Positions 28,313 through 35,513 of a stretch of 39,848 nucleotides of DNA are shown here, piece after piece. The DNA lies in contig NZ_NPEX01000013.1 in NCBI RefSeq assembly GCF_003258865.1, forward strand, positions 1-39,848, read 5' to 3'. Every line of letters starts with the position of its first letter. The first letter of the stretch is position 1. The notes beneath the pieces are model-generated. The model made no database searches, was not told the DNA's origin, and saw nothing but the letters and a program-made list of their open reading frames with translations. Made by a program: the position numbers and the translations under genes. The DNA is from Rhodoplanes roseus. Lineage in GTDB: Bacteria > Pseudomonadota > Alphaproteobacteria > Rhizobiales > Xanthobacteraceae.

Positions 28313-28440
28313 GGGGGCGAAAGGGGAGTGGCGAATGGCGAGTAGGGCCGGTGCCGCCACTCGCCATTCGCCACTCGCCTGTCCCTGCCGCCATCCCCCC
28401 GGGGCTGCGGACGGTAAGACGCCGTTAAGCTTTCCGCTTT
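28313..28440. repeat. intergenic region with a perfect 18-bp inverted repeat
   Basis: GAGTGGCGAATGGCGAGT at 28326-28343 is the exact complement of 28359-28376, with a 15-nt loop (AGGGCCGGTGCCGCC). It lies directly after the DUF1192 stop. It may terminate that transcript, though no T-run follows. Variants of GGCGAATGGCGAGT are common as intergenic repeats in rhizobia, so it may be a mobile-type repeat and not a terminator. Confidence 0.7.
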
Positions 28441-28545
28441 ATTACTTTGATCGTCCACCTCGTGGACATCGAGTGGCTCCTGTCCACTCTGTTTGACGCC
28501 TCCCTGTTGACACTTTAGGGCCGCCTTCGTGGCGGCCCCTTTTTT
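28441..28545 (+). ncRNA. candidate trans-acting small RNA with anti-SD motifs (cuckoo / alpha-r14-like)
   Basis: This ~100-nt stretch lies in a 419-bp gap and folds into three hairpins. Hairpin 1 is GTCCAC-CTC-GTGGAC (28453-28467). Hairpin 2 is GAGTGG-CTCCTGT-CCACTC (28471-28489), with CTCCT in its loop. An unpaired linker follows that contains CCTCCC (28499-28504). The third is a strong intrinsic terminator. Loop and linker CUCC-type motifs complement Shine-Dalgarno sequences, the hallmark of the cuckoo/alpha-r14 small RNAs of Rhizobiales and Rhodobacter. No protein frame explains these features. The 5' end is estimated; possible promoter elements lie in the A/T-rich stretch 28427-28447. Membership of a named family is inference. 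Confidence 0.5.
28518..28545 (+). terminator. Rho-independent terminator
   Basis: GGGCCGCC-TTCGT-GGCGGCCC followed by TTTTTT. It has an 8-bp GC stem, a short UUCG-type loop and a clean U-tract, the strongest intrinsic terminator seen in the window. It ends the candidate small RNA and points rightwards. Confidence 0.88.
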
Positions 28546-28731
28546 GCCGGCCACCCGGGGATGCGACCGGGGCGAGGCCATCGGCCGGGCTGCCGGTTGC
28601 AGTTAAGCCGGCCTTCGCCCCGGCTTCTGAAGTCGCGGAAACTATGTCGCGAAAACTTGCGGTGCGCGGGAACGCCGCCGGCTGGACTCCACCGCCCCCC
28701 CTCGCCATAGTCCGGGCCAACAGGGGTGCTC
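28546..28731. other. 186 bp upstream of the DUF1465 gene
   Basis: Contains a small hairpin AAGCCGG-CCTTCGCC-CCGGCTT and otherwise nothing recognisable. The DUF1465 promoter presumably lies here. The A-rich stretch GCGGAAACTATGTCGCGAAAAC near 28638 may be part of it, but no hexamer pair is convincing. Confidence 0.35.
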
Positions 28732-29253
28732 ATGTCCGACAATTCGCCGATCATGGCGAGCCCGGTCTCCTTCGGGGCTAGGCTCGCATCCTCCCAGGCC
28801 TTCGTGGCGCTGTTCAGCGACGGCATGAAGCTGGTCGAGGAAACCGCCGCCTATCTGGACGGGCCGGGCCGGCATGAGTCCAAGCGTCTGGAGCGGGCCG
28901 CGGCGCTGTCCTACGCCACCGAGAGCATGCGGCTCACCACCCGGCTGATGCAGCTCGCCTCGTGGCTGCTGCTGCATCGGGCCGTGAACGAGGGCGAGAT
29001 GTCCCTCGACCAGGCCAACCGCGAGAAGACCAAGGTCAAGCTCGGCATGGCCGACCAGTCCGACGCCGAGACGCTCGGACTCCTCCCCGAGAAGCTGGTC
29101 GAGCTGGTCGACCGCTCGCTCAAGCTGCAGGACCAGGTGCGCCGGCTCGACGCCACCATCCACGCCCCGGTGTCCGAGGTCGCTCCCGCCGTCAATCCGC
29201 TGGAGCGTCAGCTCGGGCTGCTGAAGGCCGCGTTCGAGCGCGACGGCGAGTAG
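28732..29253 (+). CDS. DUF1465 family protein
   Basis: A 173-aa helical protein whose core (ESKRLERAAALSYATESMRL, TTRLMQLASWLLLHRAVNEG, EMSLDQA) matches the alphaproteobacterial DUF1465 family. No signal peptide or membrane span is seen despite the LASWLLLHR segment, so it is probably cytoplasmic. The C-terminal half (LPEKLVELVDRSLKLQDQVR) suggests a coiled coil. The family is usually described as a putative regulatory protein without proven function. ATG 28732 with AGGGG upstream was chosen; GTG 28726 is an alternative. It is followed by repeat family A copy 4. Confidence 0.82.
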   Translation: MSDNSPIMASPVSFGARLASSQAFVALFSDGMKLVEETAAYLDGPGRHESKRLERAAALSYATESMRLTTRLMQLASWLLLHRAVNEGEMSLDQANREKTKVKLGMADQSDAETLGLLPEKLVELVDRSLKLQDQVRRLDATIHAPVSEVAPAVNPLERQLGLLKAAFERDGE

Positions 29254-29297
29254 GCGTCGGCGCGCCACTCCGCTTTCTGCGACAGCAACAGGACTCA

Positions 29298-29400
29298 GTC
29301 ATTTCGGGACGGCGCCGAGCGCCGGACCCGGGATCCAGCCGCGCGCTGTGCGTTCGTCTCTGGATTCCGGGTTCGCACCTGCGGTGCGCCCCGGAATGAC
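29298..29400. repeat. palindromic repeat family A, copy 4
   Basis: A 103-bp copy outside the cbb region, in the convergent gap between the DUF1465 gene and rpmE. It begins GTCATTTCGGGACGGCGCCG. Its right arm, from CTGGATTCCGGGTTCGCACC to CCCCGGAATGAC, is identical to copy 2. The left arm is more like copy 1 (GGACGGCGC...GCGCCGGACCCGG). Confidence 0.9.
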
Positions 29401-29437
29401 GACGTCGTCGACACATCGTATCGCGCAAACGCCGAAA

Positions 29438-29457
29438 GGCCGGGCGGGAGCCCGGCC
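29438..29457 (-). terminator. probable rpmE terminator hairpin
   Basis: GGCCGGGC-GGGA-GCCCGGCC is a perfect 8-bp stem 52 bp beyond the rpmE stop. Read on the minus strand it is followed by TTTCGGCGTTT, a weak U-rich tail. It may also act on the plus strand. Confidence 0.5.
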
Positions 29458-29509
29458 ACGGTGACGTCGACGGTGCGGAGACGGGACGGGACGGCCGCAG
29501 CCGTCCGGC

Positions 29510-29734
29510 TCACTTCAGGCCGAGGCCCGAGAACTTCTTCTGGAAGCGCGACACGCGGCCGCCTCGGTCGAGCAGCTGCTGCGAGCCGCCGGTCCAGGCC
29601 GGGTGCGACTTCGGGTCGATGTCGAGCCGCAGCGTGTCGCCGGACTGCCCCCAGGTGGTGCGGGTCTCGAACTCGCTGCCGTCCGTCATGACGACCTTGA
29701 CGGTATGGTACTGGGGGTGAATCTCGGGCTTCAT
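29510..29734 (-). CDS. rpmE: 50S ribosomal protein L31
   Basis: A 74-aa large-subunit protein: [40 protein letters not shown] and [20 protein letters not shown] followed by RFQKKF. It lacks the zinc-binding CxxC cysteines, as is usual in alphaproteobacterial L31. It has its own sigma-70-like promoter and is divergent from the ABC exporter. Confidence 0.97.
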   Translation of the reverse strand: MKPEIHPQYHTVKVVMTDGSEFETRTTWGQSGDTLRLDIDPKSHPAWTGGSQQLLDRGGRVSRFQKKFSGLGLK

Positions 29735-29776
29735 CGCTCGGTCCTGCAGTCGTAGGTTTGTCCGAAGGTTGCGGGG

Positions 29777-29805
29777 TCTATATCCCAGCGGCCCCGGCGA
29801 GACAA
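29777..29805 (-). promoter_or_regulatory. sigma-70-type promoter of rpmE
   Basis: On the minus strand, TTGTCT (29805-29800) and TATAGA (29782-29777) are separated by exactly 17 nt. The hexamers are close to consensus and lie 43 bp upstream of the rpmE start, in the right orientation for it. Confidence 0.65.
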
Positions 29806-30014
29806 GTCGGGGCGGACCCGCCCGTCGCGGCTCGCCCGCACCTCGTCACCACGTTGCCGAAAATCAAGCCCCGGACGGTTCCGCGCATTGTCAGGTGTCG
29901 CCGCGCGAGTCATTGTCCGGCCGCCCGCGAGCCGGTTCCACCGCCTGGTGGCCGGCTCGTGCGAATGCTGTTCTATCACGGTCCAGTTTGTGTCGACGTC
30001 GAGCGGGATCTCCC

Positions 30015-31850
30015 ATGAATCTTGACAGCGGCGGACGCGGGCTCGGTTCGAGCGCGTCCCAGGCCGGCCAGCCGCCGGCGGACAACCGGCGCAACATCAA
30101 GCCGCTGCTCGCGGTGATCCCCTACGTCATGCGGTACAAGGGCCGGGCGCTCGCCGCGCTGGTCGCGCTGGTGGTCGCCTCGGTCGCCACGCTGGTGCTG
30201 CCGGTCGCGGTCCGCCGCATGATCGATTTCGGCTTCACCGAGGAGTATGCGGGTCTCATCCACCAGTACTTCTCGGTGCTGATCCTGCTCGCCGCCGTGC
30301 TCGCCGGGGCGAGTGCGATGCGCTACTACCTCGTCACCACGCTGGGCGAGCGCATCGTCGCCGACCTGCGCACCCGCGTGTTCTCGCATCTCACCTCGCT
30401 GTCCGCGTCGTTCTTCGATTCCGAGAAGAGCGGCGAGCTGGTGTCGCGGCTCGCCGCCGACACGACGCAGCTCAAGTCGGCGGTCGGCGCCTCGGTGTCG
30501 ATCACGCTGCGCAACCTGATGCTGTTCTTCGGCTCGACCGCCATGATGGTGGTGACGAGCCCGCGCCTGTCGCTGTTCGTGCTCGCCGTGATCCCGGTCA
30601 TCGTGCTGCCGCTGGTCGCTTTCGGCCGCGTCGTACGACGGCGCTCGCGCGAGGCGCAGGACACGCTCGCCGAGGCGTCCGGCTACGCGGCCGAGCTGAT
30701 CGGCGCGATCCGCACGCTGCAGGCCTTCACCAACGAGGTGATGGCGACGACGCGTTTCGGCGAGGCGGTCGAGCGCGCCTGCCGGGCCGCCTTCGCATCG
30801 ACCAAGGCGCGCGCCGGGCTGACCGGCGTCGCCATCTTCATCGTGTTCTCCTGCGTGGTCGTGATCCTCTGGGTCGGCGCCCAGGACGTCTACGAGCAGC
30901 GCATCACGGCGGGGCGGCTCAGCCAGTTCGTGATCTATGCGGTGTTCGCCGCCGGCGCGCTCGGCGAGCTGTCGCAGGTATGGGGCGAGATCTCCCAGGC
31001 CGCCGGCGCCGCCGAGCGGCTGACCGAACTGCTCGCGCTCGAGCCGCAGATCGCCGCGCCGAAGAACCCGCTGCCGCTGCCGCCGACGCCGCGCGGCGAG
31101 GTCGCCTTCGAGCGGGTGCGCTTCTCCTATCCGACCCGCCTCGACGCGACCGCGCTCGACGACGTGTCGTTCCGGGTCCGCCCCGGCGAGAAGGTGGCGA
31201 TCGTCGGTCCCTCCGGGGCCGGCAAGAGCACGGTGTTCCACCTGCTGCTGCGCTTCTACGATCCCGCGTCGGGCGCCGTGACGTTCGACGGCGTGCGCCT
31301 CGCCGAAGCCGATCCGCAGGCGGTGCGCAGCCGCATCGCCTTGGTGCCGCAGGACGCCGCCGTGTTCGCCGCCTCGATCGCCGACAACATCCGGTTCGGC
31401 CGACCGGGCGCCAGCGACGCCGACATCGCCCGTGCCGCCGAGCTGGCGGCGGCGTCGGAGTTCATCGCTCGGCTGCCGCGGGGCATGGAGACGCCGGTCG
31501 GCGAGCGCGGCGTGCTGCTGTCGGGCGGCGAGCGCCAGCGTCTCGCCATCGCCCGCGCGATTCTCCGCGAGGCCCCGCTCCTGTTGCTGGACGAGGCGAC
31601 CTCGGCGCTCGACGCCGAGAACGAGACCCTGGTGAAGACCGCACTGTCCCGCCTGATGCAGGGCCGCACCACGCTCGTCATCGCGCACCGCCTGGCGACC
31701 GTCCTGTCCTGCGACCGCATCCTGGTGATGGACCAGGGCCGCATCGTCGAGGAGGGGACGCACGACACCCTCGTCGCCAAAGGCGGCCTCTACGCCCGCC
31801 TGGCCCGCCTGCAGTTCGAGACCGGTGGCGAGGCCGTGCCGGTGGTGTGA
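30015..31850 (+). CDS. ABC exporter, fused permease and ATPase (MsbA/ABCB type)
   Basis: A 611-aa half-transporter that would work as a homodimer. Residues ~1-30 are a soluble leader, then six membrane helices (about 38-330), including the ABC exporter signature loops (SFFDSEKSGELVSRLAADTT, TLQAFTNE). The nucleotide-binding domain has Walker A GPSGAGKST, Q-loop VPQDAAVFA, signature LLSGGERQRLAIARA, Walker B LLLLDEATSALD and switch IAHRL. The ATG at 30015 was chosen because the anchor domain begins soon after; the open frame extends to 29769 but reads as arginine-rich shadow. It is divergent from rpmE. The substrate (lipid, peptide or drug) is not predictable. It ends 17 bp before the convergent GNAT gene. 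Confidence 0.93.
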   Translation: MNLDSGGRGLGSSASQAGQPPADNRRNIKPLLAVIPYVMRYKGRALAALVALVVASVATLVLPVAVRRMIDFGFTEEYAGLIHQYFSVLILLAAVLAGASAMRYYLVTTLGERIVADLRTRVFSHLTSLSASFFDSEKSGELVSRLAADTTQLKSAVGASVSITLRNLMLFFGSTAMMVVTSPRLSLFVLAVIPVIVLPLVAFGRVVRRRSREAQDTLAEASGYAAELIGAIRTLQAFTNEVMATTRFGEAVERACRAAFASTKARAGLTGVAIFIVFSCVVVILWVGAQDVYEQRITAGRLSQFVIYAVFAAGALGELSQVWGEISQAAGAAERLTELLALEPQIAAPKNPLPLPPTPRGEVAFERVRFSYPTRLDATALDDVSFRVRPGEKVAIVGPSGAGKSTVFHLLLRFYDPASGAVTFDGVRLAEADPQAVRSRIALVPQDAAVFAASIADNIRFGRPGASDADIARAAELAAASEFIARLPRGMETPVGERGVLLSGGERQRLAIARAILREAPLLLLDEATSALDAENETLVKTALSRLMQGRTTLVIAHRLATVLSCDRILVMDQGRIVEEGTHDTLVAKGGLYARLARLQFETGGEAVPVV

Positions 31851-31867
31851 CGGGCACGCCTGGCAGT

Positions 31868-32356
31868 CTAAGGCCGCCAGATCATCATGAAGACGGGCGA
31901 CTGGGAGAGCGGGTTGACGTCCTCGCCGCCGATGGCAAAACCCTGCTTCTCGTAGAAGCGGATCGCCCGGTAATTGTCCTTGTTGACGTGCAGCGCGATG
32001 CCGGTCGGGGCGACGCGCTTGGCCTCGTCGAGCAGCAGGGTGGCGAGTGGCGTGCCCCACGCCTCGGGCGCCACCACGATCTGGTCGAGATAGCCGCTCT
32101 CGTCGATGGTGACGAAGCCGAGCATCTCGCCGTCGATCTCGGCCACCATGACCGACGCCATCGGCACCAGCTCGGTGCGCCAGCGCTCGCGCCACCACGC
32201 GACCCGGGCCGCGAAGTCGTGCTGCGGATAGGTGGTCTGCCACGTCCGCCGCCACAGCTCGATGACGGCCTCCTCGTCCTGTCGCTCGTAGGGGCGGACG
32301 CTCGGGGCGGATCGGGAAACGGCCTGCGGCGCAGGCCCGGGATCGGTGATCGTCAT
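31868..32356 (-). CDS. GNAT family N-acetyltransferase
   Basis: A 162-aa acyl-CoA N-acyltransferase. SVRPYERQDEEAVIELWRRT opens the fold, MLGFVTIDESGYLDQIVVAP gives strands 4 and 5 region, and the CoA-binding loop with ALHVNKDNYRAIRFYEKQGF ends it. An open frame runs on to 32596, overlapping the neighbour; ATG 32356 was chosen because it overlaps the stop of the OmpA-like gene (ATGA), implying coupling. It may acetylate a protein or small molecule linked to the upstream envelope genes, but this is inference from position only. Confidence 0.86.
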   Translation of the reverse strand: MTITDPGPAPQAVSRSAPSVRPYERQDEEAVIELWRRTWQTTYPQHDFAARVAWWRERWRTELVPMASVMVAEIDGEMLGFVTIDESGYLDQIVVAPEAWGTPLATLLLDEAKRVAPTGIALHVNKDNYRAIRFYEKQGFAIGGEDVNPLSQSPVFMMIWRP

Positions 32357-33384
32357 CGTTCGGTCAGCTTCAGCTCGAGGCGGCGGTTGCGCTGGAAGGC
32401 CTCCTCGGTGCGGTCGGGATCGAGCGGCTGGTACTCGCCGAAGCCGGCGGCGACCAGGCGCTGCGGCGGCACGCCCTTGGACATCAGGTACTGCACCACC
32501 GAGATGGCGCGGGCCGCCGACAGCGCCCAGTTGCTCGGGAACTGCGGGCTGGCGATCGGGCGGATGTCGGTGTGGCCGTCGACCCGCATCACCCACGGGA
32601 TCTCGGCCGGAATCTGCTTTTCGAGATCGGTCAGCGCGGCGGCCAGCTTGTCGAGCTCGATGCGGCCTTCGGGGCGCAGGATCGCCTGGCCGGAATCGAA
32701 GAACACCTCGGCCTGGAAGACGAAGCGGTCGCCGACGATGCGCACGTCCGGCCGGTTGCCCAGGATGGCGCGCAGCCGGCCGAAGAAGTCCGAGCGATAG
32801 CGCGACAGCTCCTGGACGCGCTGCGCCAGCGCGACATTGAGGCGCTGGCCGAGATCGGCGATGCGGGCCTGGGCGTCCTTGTCCTTTCGGTCGGAGGCGT
32901 CCAGGGCGGATTCGAGGGCGCCGAGCTGGCGCCGCAGGGCGGCGATCTGCTGGTTCAGGAGCTCGACCTGGGCCAGCGCCCGCGCCGTCACCCGCTTCTC
33001 GGAGTCGAGGGCGCCGGAGAGCTCGGAGATGCGCCCCTGCGCGGCGCCGAGCTGGTCCTGCGCACCGGGGCCGGGGGCGCCGGCGCGCAGCCGGTCACGC
33101 TCGCTCTCGACCCCGGCGAGGCTCGCCGACAGCCGGGCGATCTCGTCCTCGAGGTTGGCCTTGCCGGTCTTCTCCAGCGACAGCAGGTCGGTGAGCTGCG
33201 AAATCTGCGCGGTCAGCCGTTGCAGCGCCGTGTCCTTGCCGGCGACCTCCTGGGACATGAAGAACTGCACCACCACGAAGACGGTGAGCAGGAAGATCAC
33301 GCCGAGCAGCAGTGTCGACAGCGCGTCGACGAAGCCGGGCCAGTAGTCGACCCCTCGGTCGCGACGGAAGCGGGAAAGCGCCAT
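32353..33384 (-). CDS. OmpA/MotB-like peptidoglycan-binding protein
   Basis: A 343-aa protein with one N-terminal membrane segment (FVDALSTLLLGVIFLLTVFV, about 18-37). A long coiled coil (about 48-200) with repeated Leu/Glu/Arg heptads follows, and then an OmpA-type C-terminal domain (about 225-343; FFDSGQAILRPEGRIELDKL, VDGHTDIRPI, LSAARAISVVQYL, GFGEYQPLDPD) that binds peptidoglycan. This is the layout of stator B subunits (MotB/ZorB-like), except that the coiled coil is long. It lies 15 bp downstream of the MotA-like gene and overlaps the GNAT gene by 4 nt. The TM segment carries an aspartate (VDALS) that could serve proton coupling. Confidence 0.88.
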   Translation of the reverse strand: MALSRFRRDRGVDYWPGFVDALSTLLLGVIFLLTVFVVVQFFMSQEVAGKDTALQRLTAQISQLTDLLSLEKTGKANLEDEIARLSASLAGVESERDRLRAGAPGPGAQDQLGAAQGRISELSGALDSEKRVTARALAQVELLNQQIAALRRQLGALESALDASDRKDKDAQARIADLGQRLNVALAQRVQELSRYRSDFFGRLRAILGNRPDVRIVGDRFVFQAEVFFDSGQAILRPEGRIELDKLAAALTDLEKQIPAEIPWVMRVDGHTDIRPIASPQFPSNWALSAARAISVVQYLMSKGVPPQRLVAAGFGEYQPLDPDRTEEAFQRNRRLELKLTER

Positions 33385-33399
33385 GCGCGGGTCCGTCCG

Positions 33400-34404
33400 T
33401 CAGGTTTTCTCGGCGTATTGCCGGGCCAGGACCTGGAGCAGCTTCTGCACCTCGGCCTGCTGCTCGGCCTGCGCCTCGACCCAGTCGCGGATGATCTGCT
33501 GCTCCTGCCGCATGTGCTGCACCAGGCCCTGGATCCCTTCCGCGAGATTGGCCATCGCGTGGGTCGCGGCCTTGCCGGCGCTCGCCTCGGCGATGGCGTC
33601 CTGCAGGCGGCCGAGCGCGTCGCGCATCTCGTGGTTCATGGCGCCCTGAACGGGCAGGCCGGCGCCGCTCGCGACGCCGCCGAGCTCGCGCACCGTGGTG
33701 GCGAGCCAGTCCTCGAGCTCGGTGTAGAAGCGGTTTTGCGCCTGGCTGGCCTGCAGATCGAGGAACCCGAGCACCAGCGAGCCGGCGAGGCCGAACAGCG
33801 ACGACGAGAACGAGATGCCCATGCCGCCGAGGGGGGCGGCGAGCCCCTCCTTGAGCGCGTCCAGCATGGCGCTCGAATCGCCGCCGATCTTCAGGCCCTC
33901 GATCACCTTGCCGACCGAGCCGACCGTCTCGATCAGGCCCCAGAAGGTGCCGAGCAGGCCGAGAAAGACCAGGAGGCCGGTCATGTAGCGGGCGGTGTCG
34001 CGCGCCTCGTCGAGCCGCATGGCGATCGAATCGAGGATCGAGCGCATGGTCTGGGCCGACAGCGCCATGCTGCCCATGCGGTCGCCCAGGATCGCCGCCA
34101 TCGGGGCGAGCAGGGTCGGCGGGCGCTCGACCGCGAGGCCGGGATCGGCGAGCCGGAAGCCGTTGACCCAGGCGACCTCGGGAAACAGCCGCACCACCTG
34201 GCGGAATCCGAGGACCACGCCGATCAGCAGCACCCCGACGATCAGCCCGTTGAGGCCGGGATTCGCCAGGAACGCGGCCCAGATCTGGCGATGCAGGACG
34301 ACCACCAGAAGGGCGCCCAGAACCAGGAAAACCAGCATCCGGAACAGGTAGATGCGTGGCGAGGACACCTTGAACGGGTCGATGTCGCGCTCGGACTTGG
34401 CCAT
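33400..34404 (-). CDS. MotA/TolQ/ExbB-family proton channel protein
   Basis: A 334-aa membrane protein of the MotA/TolQ/ExbB family. Hydrophobic segments lie at about 20-38, 49-67, 142-160 and 196-216. The typical second-half pattern is present: GLLVFLGLLGTFWGLIETVG, then GGMGISFSSSLFGLAGSLVL. A helical region rich in Gln/Glu follows (about 265-334). Together with the OmpA-like protein it should form a proton-driven stator. Start ATG 34404 was chosen over 34443 because of GGCGGAA upstream and a cleaner N-terminus (MAKSERDIDPFK). The gap to the upstream IMPase gene is 125 bp. It is not flanked by flagellar or Tol-Pal genes. Confidence 0.88.
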   Translation of the reverse strand: MAKSERDIDPFKVSSPRIYLFRMLVFLVLGALLVVVLHRQIWAAFLANPGLNGLIVGVLLIGVVLGFRQVVRLFPEVAWVNGFRLADPGLAVERPPTLLAPMAAILGDRMGSMALSAQTMRSILDSIAMRLDEARDTARYMTGLLVFLGLLGTFWGLIETVGSVGKVIEGLKIGGDSSAMLDALKEGLAAPLGGMGISFSSSLFGLAGSLVLGFLDLQASQAQNRFYTELEDWLATTVRELGGVASGAGLPVQGAMNHEMRDALGRLQDAIAEASAGKAATHAMANLAEGIQGLVQHMRQEQQIIRDWVEAQAEQQAEVQKLLQVLARQYAEKT

Positions 34405-34529
34405 GGTGATTCCGCCGGTCTCGGTTCGATCCCAATATGGCACAGGCGCGCGGCGAAATTAACGCACCGCGTCATGGTCGCCCCCGGAGTCCGCCGGATT
34501 TTCCGCCTCGCCCGGGGCGGACGGGCCGG

Positions 34530-35327
34530 TCACTCCCGGTTGGCGGCTTTCAGGAGCGCGAGAATCTCCCGCTGCATGGTCTCGTTGCCGCAGATGATGC
34601 TCTTGCGGCCGAGCATCTGGTCGCCGCCCTCGCAGTCGCTGACATAGCCGCCGGCCTCGCGGATCATCAGGATGCCGGCCGCCATGTCCCAGGGCGACAG
34701 GTTGCGCTCCCAGAAGGCGTCGAACCGGCCCGCCGCCACCCAGGCGAGGTCGAGCGCCGCGGCGCCGAACCGGCGCAGGCCGGCCACCCGTTCCTGGACC
34801 ACGGCGAACTCCTTGCGGAACTGGGCGAGGTCGCCGCGGCCGAGATGCGGCAGGCCGCAGCAGATCACCGCGTCGGCGAGGCGCTGGCGCCCGGCCACCC
34901 GGATGCGCTGGTCGTTGAGGAAGGCGCCCTTGCCGCGCTCGGCGATGAACAGCTCCTCGTTGGCCGGATTGTAGATCACCCCGGCCACGATGGTGTCGTC
35001 GCGCTGGAGCGCGATCGAGATGGCGAATTGCGGGATGCCGTGCAGGAAGTTGGTGGTGCCGTCGAGGGGGTCGACGATCCAGGTGTGGCTCGGGTCGGAG
35101 CCCGCCTGCAGGCCGCCCTCCTCGCCCAGGAAACCGTAACCGGGCCGGGCCTTCTCGAGCTCGGCCTTGAGCGTCTCCTCGGCCTTGCGGTCGGCTGCGG
35201 TGACGAAGTTCGCCGGGCCCTTGAGGGACACCTGCAGGTGCTCGACCTCGCCGAAATCGCGCTTGAGGGTGCGGCCGGCCTTGCGGGCGGCGGCCACCAT
35301 GACGTTGAGGAGTGCCGAGCGGAGCAT
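34530..35327 (-). CDS. inositol monophosphatase family protein
   Basis: A magnesium-dependent phosphatase of the IMPase/SuhB/CysQ superfamily, 265 aa from the preferred ATG at 35327 (an ATG at 35339 adds MWRN). The metal-binding motifs are present: GEEGG, DPLDGTTNFLHG and WDMAAGILMIREAGG. PANFVTAADRKAEETL is the N-terminal conserved block. Substrates may be inositol phosphates, or 3'-phosphoadenosine-type nucleotides; the SuhB-like form is favoured. It lies at the head of the minus-strand run with the MotA-like, OmpA-like and GNAT genes. Confidence 0.9.
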   Translation of the reverse strand: MLRSALLNVMVAAARKAGRTLKRDFGEVEHLQVSLKGPANFVTAADRKAEETLKAELEKARPGYGFLGEEGGLQAGSDPSHTWIVDPLDGTTNFLHGIPQFAISIALQRDDTIVAGVIYNPANEELFIAERGKGAFLNDQRIRVAGRQRLADAVICCGLPHLGRGDLAQFRKEFAVVQERVAGLRRFGAAALDLAWVAAGRFDAFWERNLSPWDMAAGILMIREAGGYVSDCEGGDQMLGRKSIICGNETMQREILALLKAANRE

Positions 35328-35340
35328 GTTTCGCCACACG

Positions 35341-35425
35341 CGTCATGGCGGGGCTCGCCCCGCCATCCACGCCTTTGTTGGACCAGTGATCGTTCGTTGG
35401 ATGCCCGCGACGGGCGGGCACGACG
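35341..35425. repeat. palindromic repeat family C upstream of the IMPase gene
   Basis: An ~85-bp element beginning CGTCATGGC and ending GGGCACGACG. The left hairpin ATGGCGGGGC-TC-GCCCCGCCAT is a perfect 10-bp stem; the right arm is TGCCCGC-GACGG-GCGGGCA; CATCCACG and CGTTGGATG pair across the centre. The element lies in the 5' region of the IMPase gene and 3' of mbfA, both on the minus strand. Similar CGTCATGGCC...GGCCATCCACG repeats occur in rhizobia. Confidence 0.8.
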
Positions 35426-35513
35426 CTTGAACCGTGCGCCGGGGTCTTACACGCTGGCGCGCCGGCGATCCACCCCTGGCGCCCCGGCCGGCCCCACGGG
35501 CGGGGCCTACGCC

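Noticed and set aside
14746-29400. CRISPR array
   Set aside because: The family A repeats are dispersed, ~103 bp, internally palindromic and separated by genes, without regular spacers.
29769-30014. Upstream extension of the ABC exporter
   Set aside because: The frame is open but reads as arginine/proline-rich sequence and covers the rpmE promoter; ATG 30015 begins the recognisable protein.
32353-34404. Zorya-type phage defence (ZorA/ZorB-like pair)
   Set aside because: The domain layout is similar, but no helicase or nuclease (ZorC/D/E) gene is adjacent, and the neighbours are housekeeping-like (IMPase, GNAT, ABC exporter).
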